From Jatrophihabitans sp964252635 (GTDB taxonomy: Bacteria > Actinomycetota > Actinomycetes > Mycobacteriales > Jatrophihabitantaceae), in the NCBI RefSeq assembly GCF_964252635.1, contig NZ_CAXUNP010000007.1:55306-119305 (forward strand): a stretch of DNA of 64,000 bases, given 5' to 3'. A model generated the notes under the pieces. That model did not search any database and had not been told where the DNA came from. It saw only the letters and a program-made list of their open reading frames with translations. The translations under genes were made by a program, and so were the position numbers. Of this stretch, positions 58,421-64,000 are shown piece after piece; within the stretch, counting starts at the first letter, position 1, and each line of letters starts with the position of its first letter.

Positions 58421-59359
58421 TCAGAACTGCAGGACCAGGCGGCCGCGGACGCCGCCGGCTTCGAGCCGTCGGTGCGCCTCAGGGGCCTGGGCGGCGGGCA
58501 GGGTGTCGGCGACGCGCAGGGTGAGCACGCCGTCCTCGACCTGCTGCCGCAGCCGGTCGAGCGCGGGCCGGTCCAGCGCATGGTCGAACACCATCACCGG
58601 GATGACCGTGACGCGGTCCTGACCCTTGCCGTCGTACCCGCGGACGGTGGCCATCCGTCCGCCGTCCTTGACCGCCGGCAGCGCCGACTCGTTGAACAGC
58701 GCGCCGTCGGCCAGACCGTCGACGCCGTCGGGGTACCGCGAGCGCAGCGCGTCGATGTAGTCGTCGCCGCGGGGCAGCACGACGTCCGCCCCCAGTTGCT
58801 CGATCAGCGTGCGGTCGTCGTCCGAGGCGTCGGCCACGACCGTCAGCCCGTCGGCCTTGGCCAGCTGGATCACGTAACCGCCGAACGCGCCGGCCGCCCC
58901 CGTGACGGCGAGCACCTGGCCGGGCTGCAGCTGCAGCGAGTCGATCGCGAACCGCGCGGTGAGGCCGTTCATGGGCAGGGTCGACGCCTCGACGTCGGAC
59001 GTGCCGGCCGGGACGGCCACCACGGACTGCGCCGGGACGACGAGGTCGCTCCGGTACGCGCCGTGCGGCCCCTTCGGCAGCACCACGGCCATGACGCGGT
59101 CGCCGGGGGCGACGCCCGTATCGACGTCGGCACCGACCTCGACGACCTCGCCGGCGGCGTCCATGCCGGGCACCGCGCCCGGCGCGGCGGCCTCAGGCTT
59201 GTCGTCGCGCATCCCGCTGCGCACGCCGGTGTCGGTGGGGCTGACGGCAGTCGCGGTCACGCGAATGCGCACCTCGCCGGCGCCGAGGGGCTCGGCCGGG
59301 ACGTCGAGTTCGTGCAGGGCGTCCGGGCCGCCGTAGGTGGTCACTCCGATTGCTCTCAT
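58421..59359 (-). CDS. Zinc-independent quinone oxidoreductase (MDR superfamily)
   Basis: A 312-residue protein beginning MRAIGVTTYGGPDALHELDV. The GroES-like N-terminal half includes VSPTDTGVRSGM and PGMDAAGEVVEVGADVD; the nucleotide-binding half has VLAVTGAAGAFGGYVIQLAK. The structural-zinc Cys cluster of alcohol dehydrogenases is missing, as in NADPH:quinone reductases. The enzyme likely reduces quinones or enones with NADPH. The ATG at 59359 is used since upstream codons give an unrelated basic extension. It is divergent from an MBL-fold hydrolase and precedes the aldo/keto reductase. Confidence 0.9.
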   Translation of the reverse strand: MRAIGVTTYGGPDALHELDVPAEPLGAGEVRIRVTATAVSPTDTGVRSGMRDDKPEAAAPGAVPGMDAAGEVVEVGADVDTGVAPGDRVMAVVLPKGPHGAYRSDLVVPAQSVVAVPAGTSDVEASTLPMNGLTARFAIDSLQLQPGQVLAVTGAAGAFGGYVIQLAKADGLTVVADASDDDRTLIEQLGADVVLPRGDDYIDALRSRYPDGVDGLADGALFNESALPAVKDGGRMATVRGYDGKGQDRVTVIPVMVFDHALDRPALDRLRQQVEDGVLTLRVADTLPAAQAPEAHRRLEAGGVRGRLVLQF

Positions 59360-59490
59360 GTTTGCGCCAACCACCCGGCGGTGGGGGCTCATTCCGCCTG
59401 CGGTTCGGGTGGGCACGGCCGGGGTAGACGAACCGGTAGGCCTGCACCGTCAAAATGGACGTGCCGCATCGGCCGTGACGAGGTCCTTTC

Positions 59491-60291
59491 ATGCCCACCG
59501 CACAGTGCCGCCTGACGTTCATCGGCACGGCCACCGTGCTGCTCGAACTCGGCCCGTTCACCCTGCTCACCGATCCGAACTTCCTGCACCGGGGTCAGCG
59601 CGCCTACCTCGGGCTGGGCCTGACGTCGACCCGGCGCACCGAGCCCGCGCTGTCCGTCGGTGACCTGCCGGCGCTCGACGCGATCGTGCTGTCGCACATG
59701 CACGGCGACCACTGGGACCGGGTGGGCAAGCGCGAGCTGCCGCACGACCTGCCGATCTTCACCACCCCCGCGTCCGCCCGCGCACTGCGCCGGCAGCGGT
59801 TCACCGACCCGCGCCCGCTGACGACCTGGCAGGACGCGAGGCTCGAGCGCGACGGCTACCGGCTGCGCATCACCGCCACACCCGGGCGGCACGCTGTCGG
59901 CCTGGCACGGCATGTGCTGCCCCCGGTGATGGGCAGCGTGCTGGACCTGGCCGGGCCGGACGGGCCGATCCTGCGGCTCTACATCAGCGGTGACACGCTG
60001 CTGGTCGACAACCTGCGCGCCATCCCCGAGCGCTTCCCGGACATCGACGCGGCGGTCTTCCACCTCGGCGGCACCACGCTGCCGGGCGGCTTCGTCGTCA
60101 CGATGGACGCGACGCAGGGCGCCGACCTGCTCGACCTCGTGCGCCCCGGCCTCGTCGTCCCCGTCCACCACGACGACTACGGCGTCTTCAAGAGCCCGCT
60201 GACCGACTTCCTGGACGAGGCCGAGCGCCGTGGCACACGCGGCGTGGTCCGCGTGGTCGAGCCGGGTGCGACGACCGACCTCCTCGCCTGA
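59491..60291 (+). CDS. MBL-fold metallo-hydrolase (UlaG/lactonase-like)
   Basis: A 266-residue protein. LTFIGTATVLLELGPFTLLT begins the beta-lactamase fold, and SHMHGDHWDR carries the HxHxDH zinc motif. RLYISGDTLLVDN contributes the bridging Asp, and VPVHHDDYGVFKSPLTDF holds the last His. The layout is close to the UlaG-like Zn-dependent hydrolases, which act on lactones or phosphodiesters. The start MPTAQCRLTF follows AGGTCC. The gene stands alone between divergent and convergent neighbours, so substrate cannot be inferred. Confidence 0.88.
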   Translation: MPTAQCRLTFIGTATVLLELGPFTLLTDPNFLHRGQRAYLGLGLTSTRRTEPALSVGDLPALDAIVLSHMHGDHWDRVGKRELPHDLPIFTTPASARALRRQRFTDPRPLTTWQDARLERDGYRLRITATPGRHAVGLARHVLPPVMGSVLDLAGPDGPILRLYISGDTLLVDNLRAIPERFPDIDAAVFHLGGTTLPGGFVVTMDATQGADLLDLVRPGLVVPVHHDDYGVFKSPLTDFLDEAERRGTRGVVRVVEPGATTDLLA

Positions 60292-60339
60292 CTGTCGTCG
60301 GTACCGCACCCGCCGCCGCTCGGTCTGTGGGCGTGACCG

Positions 60340-61362
60340 CTACCTCGTGCCGACGCTGATGATCGACTTGAGGCTGTCCGGCCGGCGGTCGCTGTCCAGC
60401 GCGGCCGCGGTGTCGTCCAGGGCGAACCGCCCGGTGACGAGCGAGTCGACATCGACCACGCCGTCCCCAACAAGCGCCTCAGCGAGCGGCCAGGTATTGG
60501 CGTAGCGGAAGACGCCGGTGAGCGTGAGCTCGTGGTTCTGGATCAGCTGAACGGGCAGCTCGGCGTCGCCGAGGCCGAGGCCGACAAGCACCACGGTGCC
60601 GGCCGGGCGGACTGCCGCGATGCCCGGCCCGATGGCCGGCTGGGCACCGGAGCACTCGAGGAAGCTGTCGGCCTGCAGCTCGGTGAGGTCGTGCTCGGGA
60701 CCGACCGCCGTCACGCCGGGAAGCGCGCCGACGAAGCTGCGCCGGAACTCATTCGGCTCGACCACGACGATCTCGCGCGCGCCGAAGGCGTGCGCCGTCT
60801 GCGCACAGATGGCGCCGATCGGGCCGCCGCCCGTGATGAGCACGCGGTCGCCGGGCCCGACGTGGGCCTTGCGGACCGCGGCGACCCCCACCGAGACCGG
60901 CTCGAGCAGAGCAGCCGCGTCGTCGCTGATCGAGTCGCGCACCGGATGGGCGAAACTCGCCGGCACACTGACGAAGTCGCACAGCGCGCCGTCGACCGGC
61001 GGCGTCGCGAAAAAGCGCATGTCGGGGCACAGGTTGTACCGCCCGGCGGTGCACTGGGCGCACACCCGGCAGGGCAGCTGCGGCTCGATCGACACGCGTT
61101 GCCCGATGCGCTCATCCGGCACCACATCACCGACCGCCACGATGTGCCCGGCCGCCTCGTGGCCGAGCACGAGCGGGTCGCTGACCACGAAGCTGCCGAT
61201 CCGACCGTGTCGGTAGTAGTGGGCGTCCGATCCGCAAACGCCAACCGAGCTGACCTGCACCAGAACGTCTTGCGGCCCCGGGGCGGGAACCGGTCTGTCC
61301 GTGACGACGTCGATGACCCCTGGCCGGGTTAGCACCGCCGCGTTCATCCGGGTCGTCGTCAT
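60340..61362 (-). CDS. Zinc-dependent polyol (sorbitol/xylitol-type) dehydrogenase
   Basis: A 340-residue medium-chain dehydrogenase. Catalytic zinc ligands are visible in VGVCGSDAHYY (Cys) and LGHEAAGHIVAVGD (His-Glu). The structural zinc lobe has CRVCAQCTAGRYNLC, four Cys. The NAD site is VLITGGGPIGAICAQ. VSSVGVCGSDAHYYRHGRIG is typical of sorbitol and xylitol dehydrogenases. AGGACGG precedes the ATG at 61362; another ATG at 61347 is possible. It is divergent from a SorC-type regulator over a 112-bp gap with repeats, so it is probably induced by a sugar alcohol or sugar phosphate. Confidence 0.92.
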   Translation of the reverse strand: MTTTRMNAAVLTRPGVIDVVTDRPVPAPGPQDVLVQVSSVGVCGSDAHYYRHGRIGSFVVSDPLVLGHEAAGHIVAVGDVVPDERIGQRVSIEPQLPCRVCAQCTAGRYNLCPDMRFFATPPVDGALCDFVSVPASFAHPVRDSISDDAAALLEPVSVGVAAVRKAHVGPGDRVLITGGGPIGAICAQTAHAFGAREIVVVEPNEFRRSFVGALPGVTAVGPEHDLTELQADSFLECSGAQPAIGPGIAAVRPAGTVVLVGLGLGDAELPVQLIQNHELTLTGVFRYANTWPLAEALVGDGVVDVDSLVTGRFALDDTAAALDSDRRPDSLKSIISVGTR

Positions 61363-61380
61363 ATTGGTCACCGTCCTGCT

Positions 61381-61432
61381 GCTCAAATGAGCACCTGTCT
61401 CTTACGGTATTGATGGTCGCCGGTCAGTATTG
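61381..61432. promoter_or_regulatory. Operator candidates in the dehydrogenase-SorC divergent region
   Basis: An inverted repeat GCTCA-AA-TGAGC (61381-61392) and two direct GTATTG copies 20 bp apart (61407-61412 and 61427-61432) lie between the divergent genes. Both could be binding sites for the SorC-type regulator. Confidence 0.4.
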
Positions 61433-61474
61433 TCAGGCTGCAGTTTGGTCGACAAGGGGTGAAGGGGTGCTCGT

Positions 61475-62446
61475 ATGAGCGGGGTTTCAACGCAGCAGGC
61501 CCAGTGGGCGGACCTCGACGACGACGCCCTCGCGGTGCAGGTCGCGCGCCGCTTCTATATCGACGACCGGTCCAAGAGCGAGATCGCCGCCGAGCTCAAG
61601 CTCAGTCGGTTCAAGGTGGCGCGGGTCCTCGACCGCGCACGCCGCGACGGCATCGTCAAGATCTCCGTGAGCGCACCCGACCTCGTGGACACCCAGCTGT
61701 CCCGCCGCCTGCAGGACGCGTACGGGCTGCGGCACGCCGTCGTCGTCGGGGTGTTCGACGCCGACGACGCGGAGCTGCGAGGTTATCTCGGGCAGGCCAC
61801 CGCCGACCTGCTGCCCGGGATCGTGCGTCCCGAGGACACGCTGGGTCTCGGGTGGGCACGCTCCGTGCTGGCGGCGGCGGCGCGGCTGCGGACGATCGCG
61901 CCGTGCCGCGTCGTCCAGCTGACCGGCTCGCTCGACCGGCCCGAGGCCGAGCTCGGTTCGGTCGAGCTGGTTCGACGCGTCGCCGACCTCGGCGGCGGAA
62001 CCGCGCTGTCCTACCACGTCCCGATGTTCGTCGCGGACAGTCACGTCGCCGCGGCCCTGCGTTTCGAGCCGCAGGTCGCGCGAGCCATGCAGGCCTACCC
62101 CGAGGTCACGGTCGCGCTGGTCGGCGTCGGCGGTTGGAACCCACCGGCGTCCACGTTGCACGAGGTGCTGACCCCGCCCGAGCGCGCGGCCATCCTCCGT
62201 GAACACGTGCACGCCGACATCTCCGGGGTGTTCATCGATCGGGACGGCCGGCCGGTGCAGACGGCCGTCAGCGACCGGATCATCGGCATCGACGCCGCGG
62301 CGCTACGCGCGATCCCGCACACGATCGCCGTCGCCTACGGGCACGACAAGGTCGACGCCGTGCGGGCCGCCATCCGCGGCGGCTACGTCGACAGCCTGGT
62401 CACGCACGCCAGCTTCGCCGAACGACTCCTCGACGTCGCCGCCTGA
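61475..62446 (+). CDS. SorC-family sugar-responsive transcriptional regulator
   Basis: A 323-residue protein. The N-terminal HTH is VARRFYIDDRSKSEIAAELK followed by LSRFKVARVLDRARRDGIVK. The C-terminal ~265 residues form the sugar-phosphate-binding domain (YGLRHAVVVGVFDADD, LGLGWARSVLAAAARL, VALVGVGGW, GIDAAALRAIPHTIAVAYG). SorC regulators are tetramers controlled by phosphorylated sugars. The ATG at 61475 starts MSGVSTQQAQWADLDDD. It is divergent from the polyol dehydrogenase, its likely target. Its 3' end overlaps the convergent MFS gene by about 144 bases. Confidence 0.92.
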   Translation: MSGVSTQQAQWADLDDDALAVQVARRFYIDDRSKSEIAAELKLSRFKVARVLDRARRDGIVKISVSAPDLVDTQLSRRLQDAYGLRHAVVVGVFDADDAELRGYLGQATADLLPGIVRPEDTLGLGWARSVLAAAARLRTIAPCRVVQLTGSLDRPEAELGSVELVRRVADLGGGTALSYHVPMFVADSHVAAALRFEPQVARAMQAYPEVTVALVGVGGWNPPASTLHEVLTPPERAAILREHVHADISGVFIDRDGRPVQTAVSDRIIGIDAAALRAIPHTIAVAYGHDKVDAVRAAIRGGYVDSLVTHASFAERLLDVAA

Positions 62447-63619
62447 CCCGGAGGAGGCTGCGACGCGGCCCAGCACGCCCGCCGCCGCCGACAGCGCCGC
62501 CGCCACGACCCACGTGACGCCGGCGGCCGCGACCCGGGCCACGGCGAGCCCGCTCACCGGCCCGGCCGCGGTGCCGATGTCCTCGGTGATCGACAACGCC
62601 GCCTGGTACGACGCCTGCCGGTGCGGCCCGGCCCGGCGCGTGATAACGGTCGACACGGTTGGCCCGTAGATCATCTCGCCGATCGTCAGCAGGACGACGG
62701 CCCCGACGAGCACCGCGTACCCGCCGTGCGCGCCGGCCAGGGCGGCGAGACCGGCGGCCTGCAGCAGGGCACCCGCCAGCAGCAGGCGTGGCGCGGCGAC
62801 GCGGGCGACGAGACGGTTGAGCGGCAGCTGCCCGACGACGACAATCGCGGCGGCCACGGTGAACAGTGCGGCGTAGGCGGTCGACCCCAGGGCGGTCTGC
62901 TGCCGGACGAGGACGAGGCCGTCGGACTCCCACCAGGTGAAGCTGATCGCGAGCAGGCCACCGCCCAGCACGAGCAGCAGCAGCCGGCGGTCGGTGCGCA
63001 GCGCGCGCAGGGTGCCGGGTGGCAGCTCCGGTTCGTCGTCCCCGTCGTCGACGTGGGGCACGGCCGACGGCAGTACGACCAGCTCGATCAACACGGCGAC
63101 CGCGAGCAGGGCGCCGCTGACCGCGAACACCGCCGAGAGCGACGCGAGCGCGGCCAGCGCCCCGAGCAGCGGCCCCGCGATCCGTCCGGCGTAGCTGCCG
63201 ACCCGCACCAGGCTGAACGCGCGCGTCAGCTGGTGCTCGTCCGTGGTCGCGCCGACCAGGGCGGCGGTGGTCGGGTGGAACGCCGACTCGAAGACGCCGG
63301 CGAGCAGGAACAGCACGATGGCCGGCGCCGGGCTCGACGCGACGGCCAGCAACCCGTAGCCCAGGGCCATCCCCGCCGTGGACACGAGCAGGACCCGACG
63401 GTGCCCGAGACGGTCGGCCAGCCCGCCGCCGAGCAGCCCACCGCCGAACTCGCCCACGGCCTGCCCGAGGAACAGCAGACCGGCCGCGACACCGCTGAGC
63501 CCGGCGTGCTCGTGCGCCCAGATGACGATGAAGGGCAGCATCGCGCTGCTGGCCAGGGCCTCGACGGTGCGGACCGCGACGATGCCCGGCAGGACGGATC
63601 GTTGATTACGAGTCAACAT
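62303..63619 (-). CDS. MFS drug/metabolite transporter
   Basis: A 438-residue protein with about twelve membrane spans. It starts MLTRNQRSVLPGIVAVRTVE. The MFS loop 2-3 motif is GGGLADRLGHRRVLLVST, and other family elements are FHPTTAALVGATTDE and RVGSYAGRIAGPLLGAL. DHA-type exporters have this layout. The last ~50 residues (SSGSGGDVEESFGEAGVRDQ onward) are hydrophilic and lie inside the convergent SorC gene, so they may be an accidental extension. The ATG at 63619 follows an AT-rich region on its upstream side, a likely promoter. Substrate is unknown. Confidence 0.88.
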   Translation of the reverse strand: MLTRNQRSVLPGIVAVRTVEALASSAMLPFIVIWAHEHAGLSGVAAGLLFLGQAVGEFGGGLLGGGLADRLGHRRVLLVSTAGMALGYGLLAVASSPAPAIVLFLLAGVFESAFHPTTAALVGATTDEHQLTRAFSLVRVGSYAGRIAGPLLGALAALASLSAVFAVSGALLAVAVLIELVVLPSAVPHVDDGDDEPELPPGTLRALRTDRRLLLLVLGGGLLAISFTWWESDGLVLVRQQTALGSTAYAALFTVAAAIVVVGQLPLNRLVARVAAPRLLLAGALLQAAGLAALAGAHGGYAVLVGAVVLLTIGEMIYGPTVSTVITRRAGPHRQASYQAALSITEDIGTAAGPVSGLAVARVAAAGVTWVVAAALSAAAGVLGRVAASSGSGGDVEESFGEAGVRDQAVDVAAADGGPHGVDLVVPVGDGDRVRDRA

Positions 63620-63691
63620 GCCTCGAATATAACAGAAGCGAGACAGGGTGACTCGATAGGGAAGAAAGAGCAGAGCGGGTAAGGATGATCG

Positions 63692-64000
63692 GTGACCCGA
63701 TCCGCCGCCCCACCCACGGTCGACGCGTCGTGCCCCAAACACATGGTCTTCGGCCCGTGCGGGGGAGTGCGGGAGGACGGCTCCTGCGAGATGCGGCCCG
63801 GCCCGTGCTCGTTCGACGCGCTGGTGCTCTGGCCGGACGAGCCGCCGGCGCGGCCGTCGGTCACCGCACCGCGGGTGCTCGTCGACTTCACCGCACCGCC
63901 CTACGACCTGCCGGTCGCCCGCGACATCGCCCGCATCCTCGCCCCGCATGCAGGCGCGGTGCTGGTCGGCGAGCACCAGAACCGCCCGGACTACCCACCC
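63692..64000 (+). CDS. Methylenetetrahydrofolate reductase C-terminal-domain protein, N-terminal part
   Basis: The first 103 codons, running past the window end. The Cys motif CPKHMVFGPCGGVREDGSCE and RPGPCSFDAL is the MTHFR_C domain, found in proteins that link a corrinoid or ferredoxin-type partner to methylenetetrahydrofolate reductase. A short linker then leads to APRVLVDFTAPPYDLPV, the apparent start of a MetF-like barrel. AAGGA at 63682-63686 supports the GTG at 63692. It is divergent from the MFS gene. In actinobacteria such proteins are thought to serve in one-carbon metabolism; the remainder is needed to judge catalysis. Confidence 0.8.
   Translation, partial: MTRSAAPPTVDASCPKHMVFGPCGGVREDGSCEMRPGPCSFDALVLWPDEPPARPSVTAPRVLVDFTAPPYDLPVARDIARILAPHAGAVLVGEHQNRPDYPP

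Noticed and set aside
1..64000. CRISPR arrays, rRNA genes and known riboswitches
   Set aside because: No regularly spaced repeat-spacer arrays, rRNA sequence or recognised riboswitch core was found; the iterons at 28.8-29.3 kb are too short and not separated by unique spacers of CRISPR size.

Overview
The window is high-GC, densely packed DNA with many GTG starts and 1-4 nt stop/start overlaps. DUF6318, a SorC regulator, MauE-DsbA and NodB/GH26 cell-envelope genes also fit an actinomycete (Actinomycetota). The genus cannot be named from the sequence alone.

Left chromosomal segment (1-9.7 kb): a partial AlkB-type 2-oxoglutarate dioxygenase, two secreted or lipoprotein genes, DUF3817, then an ECF sigma factor divergent from a tight copper operon (zinc-finger membrane protein, CopC-CopD fusion, YcnI/DUF1775, PCuAC chaperone, SCO1, MauE-DsbA). 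The operon reads as copper import and periplasmic copper/thiol handling, probably for cytochrome oxidase maturation. A perfect hairpin separates it from an HU-like gene, and a tRNA-Ala(GGC) follows.

Mobile island (9,657-39,372): an 18-bp segment of the tRNA-Ala anticodon arm is repeated exactly at 39,355-39,372. Inside both ends lies a 22-bp near-identical repeat that looks like integrase arm sites. The island carries a Fic protein, a Mokosh-like defence pair (degenerate kinase-SF1 helicase plus a 1650-aa double-PLD protein), a mobilisation core (RHH protein, three tiny genes interleaved with three tRNA-like RNA elements, tyrosine integrase, excisionase, MobF relaxase-helicase, iteron-rich origin-like region), a NERD protein, an RHH/Doc toxin-antitoxin pair, and a second defence-like operon (PLD-SNF2 helicase, MmeI-like DNA methyltransferase, FRG protein). 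A broken AbiEii gene and an IS3 transposase remnant show past turnover. No coupling protein or secretion genes are present, so the element looks mobilisable rather than self-transmissible.

Right chromosomal segment (39.4-64 kb): a DUF6301-like protein, a thymidylate-synthase-like protein, malic enzyme, Ohr, an acyl-CoA synthetase, glycerate kinase and an HhH-GPD-like protein. Next is an exopolysaccharide locus with two GH26-like hydrolases, a single-polypeptide GT2 synthase-acyltransferase-3-SGNH fusion, a polysaccharide deacetylase and UDP-glucose dehydrogenase. The window closes with oxidoreductases, an MBL hydrolase, a polyol dehydrogenase divergent from a SorC regulator, an MFS transporter and the start of a methylenetetrahydrofolate reductase C-terminal-domain protein.

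The observations most likely to be new are the tRNA-like/micro-ORF array at 22.2-23.2 kb, the helicase-methyltransferase-FRG operon at 31-38 kb, and the synthase-acyltransferase fusion at 49.9-53.6 kb.
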